From JAGRGG01 sp965217265 (lineage in GTDB: Bacteria > Pseudomonadota > Alphaproteobacteria > Geminicoccales > Geminicoccaceae), in contig CBDCHP010000018.1 of NCBI GenBank assembly GCA_965217265.1, forward strand, positions 992,001 through 1,056,000: a stretch of DNA of 64,000 bases, read 5' to 3'. Shown here piece by piece: positions 17,301 to 25,618 of this stretch (its first letter is position 1; each line of letters starts with the position of its first letter). The position numbers and the translations under genes are program-made. Under the pieces are notes generated by a model, which worked only from the letters and a program-made list of their open reading frames with translations, made no database searches and was not told the origin of the DNA.

Positions 17301-17457
17301 GCTCGACTTCTCCGGCTACGGCGGCGTCCTCGGCTTCGACGACCTCGACGTTATGGGCGTCGGGTCGGACACGGTGATCCGAGGCGGCGCGGACGACCGC
17401 CTCGTCCTGGTCGGCACCGACGTCGCCCAGATCGACGCGGGCGATTTCCTGTTCTGA
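14386..17457 (+). CDS. YadA-head-repeat / RTX fusion protein, probably secreted
   Basis: This 1023-residue protein has an unusual architecture. Three modules of about 200 residues (roughly 27-226, 324-525 and 597-796) are built of 14-15-residue YadA-head-like repeats of the type AxAxGxxAxAxG (for example GEGASAVGEDALAIGD). Each ends in DDFALGNAD. Linkers 1 and 2 are acidic (Asp/Glu/Thr-rich). Residues about 835-945 form an RTX block of nonapeptides GGAGDDTLxG that bind calcium in known RTX proteins. An RTX-associated end follows (DFEDGADRLDFSG). There is no N-terminal signal peptide and no YadA membrane anchor, so type I secretion through the C-terminus is inferred; no HlyB/HlyD genes are nearby. 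The start is a GTG after GCGAGGAGAG. Confidence 0.85.
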   Translation: MVQIRNFSVGAADHDLDTDGSVIVQGDDATAGTTGTIAIGEGASAVGEDALAIGDEARANGTSTTAVGGESVADGTAATAYGWQSSAVGERAHAFGHIASAQGDFSLAVGEAASAMSANATAIGNGAMAEGADALSVGDMASASGPSTTAVGGESVADGTAATAYGWQSSAAGERAHAFGHLADASGDFALAVGEAASAGFDNAVAIGSNVTAAAEDDFALGNADHHYTFAGLADDGAGDAFRAVTVDGHGLLGTMTLDGVGAAGGMYPGAMTEDTMTEDDGTIEGSDDDETVLDGGTTDDGIIVDRSSDEDSSVSQAAAVTQGDGATADTTGTIAIGEGASATGEDALAIGDTATANGTSTTAVGGESTADGTAATAYGWQSSAAGERAHAFGHIASAQGDFSLAVGEAASATSANATAIANGAMAEGADALAIGDMASASGPSTTAVGGESAADGTAATAYGWQSSAAGERAHAFGHLASAEGGFSLAVGEAALAGFDNAVAIGSNVTAAGADDFALGNADHYYTLAGLADTVAPGGWEILVADAHGRLDTATFADYVETMTVSDDAPMAEAMTDGGTSNDALSISMTTGTVVADDATAGTTGTIAIGEGASAVGEDALAIGDEARANGTSTTAVGGESVADGTAATAYGWQSSAVGERAHAFGHIASAQGDFSLAVGEAASAMSANATAIGNGAMAEGADALSVGDMASASGPSTTAVGGESVADGTAATAYGWQSSAAGERAHAFGHLADASGDFALAVGEAALAGFDNAVAIGSNVTAAGADDFALGNADAAYRLTGLATDGATEVVSVDHDGRLDSVALVTAGDGGEMLIGRRDAEILLGGAGDDTLFGRWGDDKIAGGAGDDLAQGGTGDDTILGGAGDDVIRGGGGNDDLSGGEGDDILRGGSGDDTLDGGAGNDKIYALAGGDVIDAGAGFDRVSSGSGHDRLVLRDGFEGVRLLDFEDGADRLDFSGYGGVLGFDDLDVMGVGSDTVIRGGADDRLVLVGTDVAQIDAGDFLF
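14463..15050 (+). repeat. intragenic long direct repeat, copy 1
   Basis: This stretch of about 590 bases encodes head module 1 and recurs at 16173-16760 (offset 1710). Over the parts I compared there are only a few substitutions, such as TTCGCG/TTTGCG and GCGTCGG/GCGTTGG near the end. The middle module (about 15355-15950) is clearly more diverged at synonymous sites. Confidence 0.85.
16173..16760 (+). repeat. intragenic long direct repeat, copy 2
   Basis: This is the second copy of the head-module repeat, nearly identical to 14463-15050. The near identity against a diverged central module indicates recent duplication or gene conversion. It is also a place where short-read assembly could have mis-joined copies. 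Confidence 0.85.
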
Positions 17458-17481
17458 TCCGATCGGGCCTAATCTAAGGCG

Positions 17482-17507
17482 GCCGGGACCCGGGCATGGG
17501 TCCTGGC
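17482..17507 (+). terminator. candidate hairpin after the YadA/RTX gene
   Basis: GCCGGGACCC pairs with GGGTCCTGGC (one G:T pair) around the loop GGGCAT. No T-run follows immediately, so it may be a weak or factor-assisted terminator. Confidence 0.4.
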
Positions 17508-17698
17508 TGCGGGCTCAACGGTTGCATTTTCCTAATCCCGCGCCGTCTGTGCAGAACATATTCCTATCTCTTCGCCTCTGAGAATTTGCTTGAAGATGAT
17601 ATTGACGGGACTAAGTGCCCCGCCGGCGTCGGGCGCTTTGTGCCGCGGCGTCCTTTCTGCTAGGTGCGGGGCCTGTCATCGTTCAAGGAGAGATCGGG

Positions 17699-18685
17699 AT
17701 GGCGCATCGTCGGCCCTTGGTGATCGTGACCCGCAAGCTGCCCGACGTCATCGAGACCCGGATGCGCGAATTGTTCGACGCGCGGCTGAACGAGGACGAT
17801 CGGCCCTTCGACCGCGCCGCGCTGATCGAGGCGGTCAAGACCTGCGAGATCCTGGTGCCGACCGTCACCGACCGGATCGACAGCGCCGTCCTCGCCCACG
17901 CGAATCCGGAGTTGCGGCTGATCGCCAACTACGGCACCGGCGTCGATAACATCGACGTCGAGGCGGCCTACAAGCGCGGCATCACCGTGACCAATACGCC
18001 GGGCGTCTTGACCGAGGACACGGCCGACATGACGATGGCGCTGATCCTCGCCGTCGCCCGACGCCTCGCCGAGGGCGAGCGGCTGGCGCGCTCGGGCGAC
18101 TGGACCGGCTGGTCGCCGACCTCGATGCTGGGCACGCGCATCCACGGCAAGCGGATCGGCATCTTAGGCATGGGTCGGATCGGCACCGCCGTCGCCCGCC
18201 GCGCCAGGGGCTTTGGTCTGAGCGTCCACTACCACAACCGCCGCCGCGTTCATGAAAGCATCGAGAACGAGTTGGAGGCGACCTACTGGGAGAGCCTCGA
18301 TCAGATGCTGGCGCGTACCGACATCGTCTCGGTCAACTGCCCGCACACGCCCGGCACCTTCCACCTCCTCTCGGCGCGGCGCCTGAAGCTGCTCCGCCCG
18401 CACGCAATCCTCGTCAATACCTCGCGCGGCGAGGTGATCGACGAGACCGCGCTGACCCGGATGCTGCGCAACCGCGAGATCGCCGGCGCCGGCCTCGACG
18501 TGTTCGAGCACGAGCCCCAGATCAATCCTAGATTGCAGGAACTCGACAGCGTCGTCCTCCTGCCGCACATGGGCTCGGCGACGAACGAAGGCCGTGTCGA
18601 CATGGGCGAGAAGGTCATCATCAACATCAAGACCTTCATCGACGGCCACCGGCCACCGGATCGGGTGCTGCCGAGCATGGTTTGA
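17699..18685 (+). CDS. D-2-hydroxyacid dehydrogenase, glyoxylate/hydroxypyruvate reductase-like
   Basis: This 328-residue NAD(P)-dependent D-isomer-specific 2-hydroxyacid dehydrogenase probably reduces glyoxylate or hydroxypyruvate (GyaR/D-glycerate dehydrogenase group). The dinucleotide motif GMGRIG is near 155-162. The catalytic triad is visible as Arg in VNTSRGEVID (near 242), Glu in VFEHEP (near 271) and His in LPHMGSAT (near 289). ANYGTGVDNID in the substrate domain is typical of the GyaR group. The ATG at 17699 is chosen because AAGGAGAGATCGGG precedes it; an upstream in-frame ATG at 17615 would add 28 residues without family similarity. Its 3' end abuts a terminator-like repeat shared with the convergent BY-kinase gene. 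Confidence 0.87.
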   Translation: MAHRRPLVIVTRKLPDVIETRMRELFDARLNEDDRPFDRAALIEAVKTCEILVPTVTDRIDSAVLAHANPELRLIANYGTGVDNIDVEAAYKRGITVTNTPGVLTEDTADMTMALILAVARRLAEGERLARSGDWTGWSPTSMLGTRIHGKRIGILGMGRIGTAVARRARGFGLSVHYHNRRRVHESIENELEATYWESLDQMLARTDIVSVNCPHTPGTFHLLSARRLKLLRPHAILVNTSRGEVIDETALTRMLRNREIAGAGLDVFEHEPQINPRLQELDSVVLLPHMGSATNEGRVDMGEKVIINIKTFIDGHRPPDRVLPSMV

Positions 18686-18686
18686 C

Positions 18687-18815
18687 GAACGCTTGCGCGT
18701 CCGCTGCGCAGGGCTTCTCTTTTTGCTCTTGCCTGAGGGAGGCTGGCCCTCGGCGTTGCGGCCAGCCTCCTGCGTTAACGGCGGCAAAAAACGCGGCAGC
18801 GCACGCGAAGCGTCA
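18687..18815. repeat. palindromic terminator-like repeat, family A (full copy)
   Basis: It begins GAACGCTTGCGCGTCCGCTG, has a T-rich stretch after the first stem, and a strong central inverted repeat (GAGGCTGGCC / GGCCAGCCTC) followed by GTTAAC. It ends GCGCACGCGAAGCGTC. It fills the whole gap between two convergent genes. The central core is in the same orientation as the copy at 56603. Confidence 0.75.
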
Positions 18816-21077
18816 GTTTTGGTAGTACTTCCCGTAGTACCCCGCATACGTCCCGCTGTCGGCGTAGCCGTACTGGGCGTGGCGCTTGATGTTGACGCGC
18901 GAGAGGATGACGCCGGCGAGGTCGCCGCCCGCGTCCTCGATCTGCTGGATGCCCGACGCCGCCAGCTTGCGCGGCGTCGTCTCCCAGCGCACGACGTAGA
19001 CCGTCTTGTCGACCTGCTCGGAGAGGATCAGGCTGTCCGAGACGGCGCCCACCGGAGGGCTGTCGATGATGACGAGATCGAAGCGGCGGCCGACCTCCTC
19101 CAGGAGCCGCGCCATGCGCTCCGAGCGGAACAGGTCGGGCGGGCTGATCGGTGCCACGCCGGCCGGGACGAACTTGAGGCCCGAGCGCTCGTCGGTGCGC
19201 ATCGCGTCGTCCAGGGTGAGGTCGCCGTAGAGGATATCAGCGAGCCCGTTCGTGTTGCTCGTGCGCACGACCTCGTGCAGGCGCGGGCGCCTGAGGTCGG
19301 CGTCGATCAGGAGCGTTTTCAGGCCCGACTTCGCCGTCTGCCGGGCGAGTGCCGTCGAGATCATCGACTTGCCCTCGACCGGGATCGAGGAGGTGACGAG
19401 GAGCGTGCGGGTCGTGCGCTCGCGGTCGGCGAGGAAGATCGAGGTGCGCACCCGCTGCACGGCTTCGGCGAACGCCGAGGCCGGCTTTTGCAGGATGTAC
19501 TCCTCGGCCGACACGTTGCGCGTGTCGCGGCGCAAGAGGTCGGGCACGAGGGCCAGCGCCCGGTGGCCGAGGTGCGCTTGGACCTCCTCGGCGCTGCGGA
19601 CGCCAAAATCGCTGCTCCAGCGCTCGGCGACGAAGACGAGGATGGCGCCCAGGATGCCCGAAAAGCCAAACGCCAGGATCACGATCAGCTTCTTGTTCGG
19701 CCAAGCGGGATCGACCGGCACGGTCGCGGCCGAGAGGATGAGGGCATCCGCCTGCTGCAGGTTTTGCGTCTCCGTCACCTGACGCAGGCGCGTCAGGAAT
19801 TCTTCGTAGAGGCCGCGCGCACTCGTTGCCTCGCGCTCCAACTCGCGCAACTCGACCGATGAGACCTCCTGGCCCTGGACTTGGCCCCGCAACGCCGCGA
19901 CCTGCCGCGCCAGTTCGCTCTCACGGGCGCGGGCGACCGCGACCTCGTTGCTCAAGTCCTGCGCGACGCGCTCGACTTCGCCGATCATCTTGGAGCGCAC
20001 GCTGCGCAGTTCGGCCTTGAGATTGATCATCTGCGGATGACGCTCGCCGTAGACCTCGCGCAGTTCGGCGAGTTGCTGTTCGAGTGCGCTCTCGTCGGTG
20101 CGCAGTTGCAGCATCAAAGGCGAGTTCAGGACTTGCGCCGCCGCCTCAACGCCGCCCGACGAGCGCATCACGCTCTGGACTTGATTGAAGCGGGCCTCGG
20201 CCTCGGCGCGCACCGCCTTCGCCTCGGTCAACTGGATGTTGATCTGACCGAGCTGCTGCTGTACCGGGTCGATCTGCCCGCCAGCACTCAGACCCCGTGC
20301 GTTCTGGAAATCGACGATCTTCTTGTCGCTCGCGACGACGCGGTCGCGCATCTCGGCGACGCGCTCGGTCAGCCACTGCGTCGCCTTCTCGGCCGTGGCG
20401 TACTTGTTCTCCAACTGGTTGACAAGGTAGGCCTCGCCGATCGCGTTGGCGATGCGCGCCGCCTTCTCGGGCTTCTCGGCGCGGAACCTGACCTCCAGGA
20501 CGTAGGACCGGCCGACCTGCTCCGCCGAGAGGCCCTCCTCGAACGCCTGGATCGTGCGCAGCCGCTCGGCCGTCTTCGGGTCGCGCGTCTCGGTCTCGGC
20601 GATGACGGCCGCCGTCTCGGCCTTCGTCTCGCCGAACAAGAAGCGCGCGACCGGGGCCGGCAGGTAGGCCATGTAGTCGATCTTCTGCCAGAATGGCCGC
20701 CGATCGGGTCCGAGGCTGCCGTTGAACTCGGGGTCCTCGATGAGGTTCAGCGCGTCGACCATGCGGCCGGCGAACGCGCGCGATTCGAGCAGTTCGATTT
20801 CGCTGGAGATGGTCGAATCGTCTGCCTCGAAGCTGCCGCCGACGTCGGGTAGGTCGATCACCATCGGCTGGCTCGGCTTGATGCGGATCAGCGTCTCGGC
20901 GCTGTAGAGCGGCGTTGCGGTCATGGCGTAGGCAACGCCGATGCCGGTGCCGAGGGCCACGATCGCGCCGAACATGAACTTGCGCCGCCAAAAGGCGCGC
21001 AAGAGGGCTCGGGGATCAAGCTCGTCGGAACCGGCGGATTCGGCGCCGGCGGCAAAGCGGGTGATCTGTTGTGCCAT
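18813..21077 (-). CDS. Wzz-type polysaccharide chain regulator fused to BY-kinase
   Basis: This 754-residue inner-membrane protein controls polysaccharide polymerisation and export. Residues about 20-110 form the Wzz N-terminus with a membrane segment (FMFGAIVALGTGIGVAYAM). A long coiled-coil periplasmic region covers about 170-430, and the second membrane segment follows PVDPAWPNKK near 455. The cytoplasmic tyrosine-kinase domain has Walker A SSIPVEGKS near 562, Walker A' LLIDADLRRP, and Walker B LVIIDSPP. The tail is Tyr-rich (YADSGTYAGYYGKYYQN), the usual autophosphorylation cluster. The ATG at 21077 (MAQQITRF) is preferred to an upstream start whose first 25 residues look non-coding. Its likely pathway partner is the glycosylphosphotransferase at 55-56.6 kb. 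Confidence 0.9.
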   Translation of the reverse strand: MAQQITRFAAGAESAGSDELDPRALLRAFWRRKFMFGAIVALGTGIGVAYAMTATPLYSAETLIRIKPSQPMVIDLPDVGGSFEADDSTISSEIELLESRAFAGRMVDALNLIEDPEFNGSLGPDRRPFWQKIDYMAYLPAPVARFLFGETKAETAAVIAETETRDPKTAERLRTIQAFEEGLSAEQVGRSYVLEVRFRAEKPEKAARIANAIGEAYLVNQLENKYATAEKATQWLTERVAEMRDRVVASDKKIVDFQNARGLSAGGQIDPVQQQLGQINIQLTEAKAVRAEAEARFNQVQSVMRSSGGVEAAAQVLNSPLMLQLRTDESALEQQLAELREVYGERHPQMINLKAELRSVRSKMIGEVERVAQDLSNEVAVARARESELARQVAALRGQVQGQEVSSVELRELEREATSARGLYEEFLTRLRQVTETQNLQQADALILSAATVPVDPAWPNKKLIVILAFGFSGILGAILVFVAERWSSDFGVRSAEEVQAHLGHRALALVPDLLRRDTRNVSAEEYILQKPASAFAEAVQRVRTSIFLADRERTTRTLLVTSSIPVEGKSMISTALARQTAKSGLKTLLIDADLRRPRLHEVVRTSNTNGLADILYGDLTLDDAMRTDERSGLKFVPAGVAPISPPDLFRSERMARLLEEVGRRFDLVIIDSPPVGAVSDSLILSEQVDKTVYVVRWETTPRKLAASGIQQIEDAGGDLAGVILSRVNIKRHAQYGYADSGTYAGYYGKYYQN

Positions 21078-21191
21078 TGATCGCAAATCCTCTACGCAGC
21101 GCGTCCGGCCACCACCGCGACGGCTCAACGCCACGGCCACGACAAAACGCAATCAAATCCATCCGCAATCTACTACGAAACTCTTACCAAT

Positions 21192-21220
21192 ATTACAACA
21201 AGGGCAGGTTTTATGGTTAA
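21192..21220 (-). promoter_or_regulatory. candidate sigma-70 promoter for the BY-kinase gene
   Basis: On the minus strand TTAACC and TGTAAT are separated by 17 bases, inside a marked AT-rich pocket (about 21150-21250) upstream of the kinase start. The match to TTGACA/TATAAT is moderate. Confidence 0.3.
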
Positions 21221-21374
21221 GTCGTCATAGAGCTTCGTTAAGCAATTTCCTTGATATTGGCTTGTGTTGGTTTCGAGCGGCTTACGCGCAGTTCCTGAGG
21301 TGACTTGCGGGCGCGGTGGCGTCTCGGTCTTCCCGTAGCCCTGTAGCGGACCGGCACGACGATACGACAAAACC

Positions 21375-22226
21375 TTAAGGTTTCAGGCGCCGGGCGAGGT
21401 CGTCGGCGAAGAGATTGCAGGCGAGCACGGTGAGAAAGATCATGAGGCCCGGCAGGACGGCGAGCCGTGGCGCGTCGTAGACCCGCTCTTGCGCCTGGGT
21501 GAGGAGGCTGCCCCAGGAGGCGAGCGGCGGCTGGACGCCGAGGCCGAGGAAGCTCAGGACCGACTCGGCCAGGATCACCTGCCCGACGGTGAGCGCGGTC
21601 GCGACCAGGACCGGCCCCATCACGCCCGGCAGGACGTGGCGGTAGAGGATGCGACCTTCCTTGGCGCCGAGCGCCCGGGCGGCGGTGACGAAGGGGCGGG
21701 CGGCGAGGCTCAAGGCGGAGGCGCGGACGAGGCGGGCCACGGTCGTCCAGCCGAAGAGGGCCACGATGACGACGAGGCGCCAGACGCTCGCCGCCTCGCC
21801 GCCGGCCAGCCAGCCGAGCCCGAGTTTGCCCCAGTCCAGCGCCGCCAGCACGATCAAGAGCGGCAACAGCGGCAGCGCGATCACGACGTCGGTGAGCCGC
21901 ATCAAGGCGCCATCGAGGTGCTTGCCGCCCGCGCCGGCGAGGAGGCCGACGGCGGTGCCGATGAGGCTGGCGAGCAGGGCACCGCCGATGCCGATCAGGA
22001 GCGAGATCCGCCCGCCCTCGGCCAAACGGACCAGGAGGTCGCGGCCGAGTTCGTCGGTGCCGAGCGGGTGTTCGGCGCTCGGCGGCCCGAGGCGGTCGAA
22101 CAGGTCGACGCCTGCCCCGTCGATCCCGAACGCGGCGGCGAGCGGGGGGCCGAGTGCCGCGAAGGCGGCGAGTGCGACGAGCAGCACGGCCGCGAACGAC
22201 GGGATCCACGACCTGCGCTCAGGCAT
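21375..22226 (-). CDS. dipeptide/oligopeptide-type ABC transporter permease (OppC/DppC-like)
   Basis: This 283-residue permease of the DppC class has an N-terminal membrane anchor (SFAAVLLVALAAFAAL), then the conserved HPLGTDELGRDLLVRL region near residues 56-71. The later EAA-type loop reads ARALGAKEGRILYRHVLPG. The ATG at 22226 overlaps the upstream permease stop by 8 bases; an ATG at 22253 would give nine more residues. It ends the visible operon: the next gene downstream is the BY-kinase, and no OppD/OppF ATPase genes are present. Confidence 0.87.
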   Translation of the reverse strand: MPERRSWIPSFAAVLLVALAAFAALGPPLAAAFGIDGAGVDLFDRLGPPSAEHPLGTDELGRDLLVRLAEGGRISLLIGIGGALLASLIGTAVGLLAGAGGKHLDGALMRLTDVVIALPLLPLLIVLAALDWGKLGLGWLAGGEAASVWRLVVIVALFGWTTVARLVRASALSLAARPFVTAARALGAKEGRILYRHVLPGVMGPVLVATALTVGQVILAESVLSFLGLGVQPPLASWGSLLTQAQERVYDAPRLAVLPGLMIFLTVLACNLFADDLARRLKP

Positions 22227-23172
22227 AGGCGATGCGGGGGTCGAGCCAAGCATAGGCGATGTCGGCGATCAGGTTGGCGATCAGGGTCGCGGCCGCGGCG
22301 AGCAGGAGGGCGGCAAGGGCCAAGTTGTAGTCGTTGCCCATGATGGCGTCGTAGGTGAGCCGGCCCATGCCCTGAAGGGCGAAGACGGTCTCGACGACGA
22401 GGGCACCCGAGACGACGGCGCCCAAGTGCAGGGCGAGGACGGTGACGACGGGCAGGAGGGCCACCGGCAGGGCGTGGCGGTAGCGCACCCGCGTCTCGCT
22501 ACAGCCCTTGGCCCGGGCGGTGCGGATGTGATGCTCGGCCAGCGCTTCTTGCATCGCCGCGCGCACGAAGCGAAAGAACACGCCCCAGGTGACGAGGCTC
22601 AAGGTCGCGACGGGCAGGACGAGGTGGCGGAGACTCTCGACGAAGCCGCCGCCGGCGAGCGCGCCGCCGCCGCTCGCCGGCAGCCAGCCGAGTCCGACCG
22701 CGAACAGGACGACCAGCATCAGGCCGAGCCAGAACGACGGCACCGAGACGCCGGCGAAGGCGGCGAGGTTCAAGGTTCGGTCCAAGGCGCCCCCCTCGCG
22801 CGCGGCGGCGGCGACACCGAGCGGCAGCGCCAGGGCGAAGGCGACGACGAGGCTAGTGCCGGTGAGGAGGAGCGTCTGAGCGAAGGCGGGCAGCAAGACG
22901 GCCGCGACCGGGCGGCCGAACAGGCGGGAATAGCCGAGATCGCCCGCGAGCGCGCGCCCGCCCCAGGCGAGGTAGCGCTCGATCAAGGGGCCGTCCAGGC
23001 CATAAGCTGCCTTGAGCCGCGCCACGTCCGCCGTCGTCACCGAGGGGTCGGCCGCCAGCATCAGGTCGAACGGGTCGCCCGGCATCAGCCCGATCATGCC
23101 GTAGGCGAGGAAGGAGAGGAGGACGAGGAGGACGAGCGTGCCGAGGAGCCGGCGCAGGACGTAGGCCCGCAA
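22219..23172 (-). CDS. dipeptide/oligopeptide-type ABC transporter permease (OppB/DppB-like)
   Basis: This 317-residue permease of the DppB class opens with MRAYVLRRLLGTLVLLVLLS, the usual start. The conserved MPGDPFDLML follows near residue 30, six hydrophobic segments can be counted, and the EAA loop is TARAKGCSETRVRYRHALPV near 192-211. It starts three bases after the binding-protein gene and overlaps the second permease. The peptide or other ligand cannot be told from the permease. Confidence 0.88.
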   Translation of the reverse strand: MRAYVLRRLLGTLVLLVLLSFLAYGMIGLMPGDPFDLMLAADPSVTTADVARLKAAYGLDGPLIERYLAWGGRALAGDLGYSRLFGRPVAAVLLPAFAQTLLLTGTSLVVAFALALPLGVAAAAREGGALDRTLNLAAFAGVSVPSFWLGLMLVVLFAVGLGWLPASGGGALAGGGFVESLRHLVLPVATLSLVTWGVFFRFVRAAMQEALAEHHIRTARAKGCSETRVRYRHALPVALLPVVTVLALHLGAVVSGALVVETVFALQGMGRLTYDAIMGNDYNLALAALLLAAAATLIANLIADIAYAWLDPRIAYA

Positions 23173-23175
23173 GGT

Positions 23176-24843
23176 TCAGTCCTCGACCCGGCGCCAGCGC
23201 TCGACGCCGAGCGTCGTCGGCGCCAAGTGCCCGCTCGGCTCGACGCCCCTCAGCCACTTGGGCCAGACGTGCGCGTCGGCGCGAAAGTAGAGCGGCAGGG
23301 CCGGCAGGTCCTCGGCGTAGAGCCGTTGCAGGTCGGCCCACAGATCGAGCCTCGCCTCCGGGTCGAGTTCGATTTCGAGCGCGTCGATCAGCCGATCCAT
23401 CTTAGGGTTCTCATAGCCCGGATAGTTTTGCCCCGACCAGCCGTTGGCCTCGGTCGGGATCTCCTCGCTGTGCAGCGTCGAGCGCGGCACGTTCTCAGGC
23501 GACGAGATCCAGGCGAACATGGCGAGCCCGTCGAAGCGGCGCTTAGAGGTCGTCTCGGCGAAGAAGACCCGCGGCGGCTCGTTTTGGATCCGGGCCTCGA
23601 CGCCGAGCTTGCGCCACTCGCTCTGCAGCCACTGCTGCACGAGTTCGCGCGAGCGGTTACCGGCCGTGGTCATCAGGGTGAACGCGAGCCGCTCCCCTTG
23701 AGCGTTGCGGCGCACCCCGTCGGGGCCGGGCGACCAGCCGGCCTCCTCCAGGAGATCCGCCGCGCGCTCGGGGTCGTGGGCGTAGGCCGGCAGCCGCTTG
23801 GCGAAGGCGACGTCGAGGGGGCTGACCGAACTGTGGGCCACCGGCTGACGGCCGCCGAACAATTGCTGGTTCAGCGTCTCCCGGTCGATGGCGTAGAGCA
23901 GCGCCTGCCGCACGCGGCGGTCTTCAAGGATCGGGTCGTCGAGCATCACGTCCAGGTGCTCGTAGATCAGCCCCGGCTTATAGGCGACCGTGAAGCGATC
24001 GCTGTGGCGGCGCTCGAAGGCGAGCGCCTGATCGAGGGTCAGGCCTAAGCTCCCCTCGATCATGTCGACCTCGCCGGCGAGCAGGGCGTTCTCCAGGGCG
24101 TTGGTGTTCTCGATCGCGCGCACGGTGATGGTGTCGAAGGCAGGCGCCTCGCCCCACCAAAGGGGGTTGCGCGCCAGGGCGACGTGGCTGCCGACGATTG
24201 CGGCGGTGACGAGGTAGGGGCCCTGCCACAGGCCGGGCGTCTCGGGTGCGGTCACGTAGAGGGTGCGGTTGCGGTAGGTCGCGGGATCGGCCTCGAACAC
24301 CTCGCGCTCCAGGTGCGCCGGCAGGAGGCGAAAATCGTTGATCGCGTTGTAGGTGAAGTCGAGCACGCTCGAATGCAGGGTGAAGGTCTTGGCGTCTTTG
24401 AGCGTGATGTCCTCGATCCGGCGGTAGAGTTCGGCGTTGCCGACGCCGCTTTGCGGATGGCGCCCGACCTCCCAGGTGAAGCGGACGTCCTCGGTCGTGA
24501 TCGGCGTGCCGTCGCCCCAGACGGCATCAGGTTTCAGGGTGTAGGTGAGATCGACCCCCTTGCCGCCGTCGTCGTGCGGCACCGGCACGGCGCCGCCGTT
24601 CTCGATCGTCGGCAGTTCGACGCACAAGTAGCAGCGCAGTTTCCAGTTCGGGTCGTACTGGGTGATCGGCCGGTGGCTCAGCCCGTGGACGTAGGCTTTC
24701 GCCGCCATGCTCTCGATGTTGGGGTGCAGCGTCGAGGGGTACTGGCCGATGCCGATCGTGAGCCCGTCGGCGCGGGCGCCGAGCGGCAGGAGCAGGAGGA
24801 GGGCGAGGGCAGCGAGGAAGGTACGGCTTGCCAAGTCCTGCAT
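23176..24843 (-). CDS. peptide-type ABC transporter substrate-binding protein (SBP family 5)
   Basis: This 555-residue periplasmic binding protein has a signal peptide MQDLASRTFLAALALLLLLP ending at about residue 25 (ARA-DG). The family-5 pattern includes YTLKPDAVWGDGTPITTEDV near 97-116, the later VRQALLYAIDRETLNQ, and AYAHDPERAADLLEEAGW. GAAAGGAATG at the start gives a ribosome binding site close to the ATG. It heads an operon with the two permeases. Members bind peptides, but also nickel, haem or sugars, so the ligand is left open. Confidence 0.88.
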   Translation of the reverse strand: MQDLASRTFLAALALLLLLPLGARADGLTIGIGQYPSTLHPNIESMAAKAYVHGLSHRPITQYDPNWKLRCYLCVELPTIENGGAVPVPHDDGGKGVDLTYTLKPDAVWGDGTPITTEDVRFTWEVGRHPQSGVGNAELYRRIEDITLKDAKTFTLHSSVLDFTYNAINDFRLLPAHLEREVFEADPATYRNRTLYVTAPETPGLWQGPYLVTAAIVGSHVALARNPLWWGEAPAFDTITVRAIENTNALENALLAGEVDMIEGSLGLTLDQALAFERRHSDRFTVAYKPGLIYEHLDVMLDDPILEDRRVRQALLYAIDRETLNQQLFGGRQPVAHSSVSPLDVAFAKRLPAYAHDPERAADLLEEAGWSPGPDGVRRNAQGERLAFTLMTTAGNRSRELVQQWLQSEWRKLGVEARIQNEPPRVFFAETTSKRRFDGLAMFAWISSPENVPRSTLHSEEIPTEANGWSGQNYPGYENPKMDRLIDALEIELDPEARLDLWADLQRLYAEDLPALPLYFRADAHVWPKWLRGVEPSGHLAPTTLGVERWRRVED

Positions 24844-25090
24844 TCCTTTCGGCGATGATCGAGGAGCCGTGCCATCTTTAGCAGATCGTTGAACGTTTCC
24901 TACCCGGGACTCGGGCTGCCGGGGCCTTTGGCCTCACCACCTCGAAGATCCTAGACCGCCGTTTGTCTCTCGCGAAGCAATGAAGTGTTCCGAAGATGGC
25001 GCCGGGGCCCCTATCCCGCACAAGTGGCGGTAAATGGGACGCCGGCGCGCTTATTCAGCTCAAGCTTTTACAAGACAGTGGCGAGCGATC

Positions 25091-25453
25091 TTACTGAGCC
25101 ATCGCCGTGACAGGAGATTGACAGTTCCTGCGATCCGCGATGCGGATAAGGTGCGAGCGACGCTCGCGGTAAGCTTGGATTTCGATTTGCTCGCTGTCAC
25201 TCAGGTCCATGAAAAACCACGGTACGAGCAGAAACCAACCGGCGACACCGAGTGCCACATTCTTGCCGGTCTTGTTCGTTTGCGGAATCAATTCCTGAAC
25301 CCGGGCGTCGATCCCGGCGATTTCCGTTTCGATAGCCGTGCAGCTCAGCTCTTCGTCCCCGACATGGGTTCGAGCGACTGGATTCGCGTCGCGACCGCCA
25401 CAGCCGGCAAGCGCAATCGAAGCGGCAACCGCCAGAACAGCAAAATTTCGCAT
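25091..25453 (-). CDS. small lipoprotein of unknown function
   Basis: This 120-residue lipoprotein has a signal peptide ending in the lipobox LAGC (Cys18). A central hydrophobic segment NVALGVAGWFLLVPWFFMDL at about 65-84 could insert in a membrane. It is followed by a charged segment (EIQAYRERRSHLIRIA) and a second Cys near 110. Similar short lipoproteins with a TxKNVALGVAG motif occur in many proteobacteria without a known role. An antisense frame on the plus strand (25034-25474) is judged a shadow, since the lipoprotein has a clear signal and lipobox. It is monocistronic. Confidence 0.7.
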   Translation of the reverse strand: MRNFAVLAVAASIALAGCGGRDANPVARTHVGDEELSCTAIETEIAGIDARVQELIPQTNKTGKNVALGVAGWFLLVPWFFMDLSDSEQIEIQAYRERRSHLIRIADRRNCQSPVTAMAQ

Positions 25454-25618
25454 TGTCTTAAACTTAAGTCTTGATAACCATCGTTGAGTTTTTCAAAGTC
25501 CGCATCTGGAAAATTTGGCCGAAGTGCCGCGATATGCGGTGCCTGTGCCCTTAATATTCCATACGTCCCAGAACATTTAATGCATAAAGCTTTTCAAAGT
25601 GTAAATCGGTTGGCCTTC

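Noticed and set aside
14386..17457. CRISPR-like array suspicion from repetitive sequence
   Set aside because: The repeats are coding, in frame, 14-15 residues long with no spacers of constant length, and no cas genes are present.
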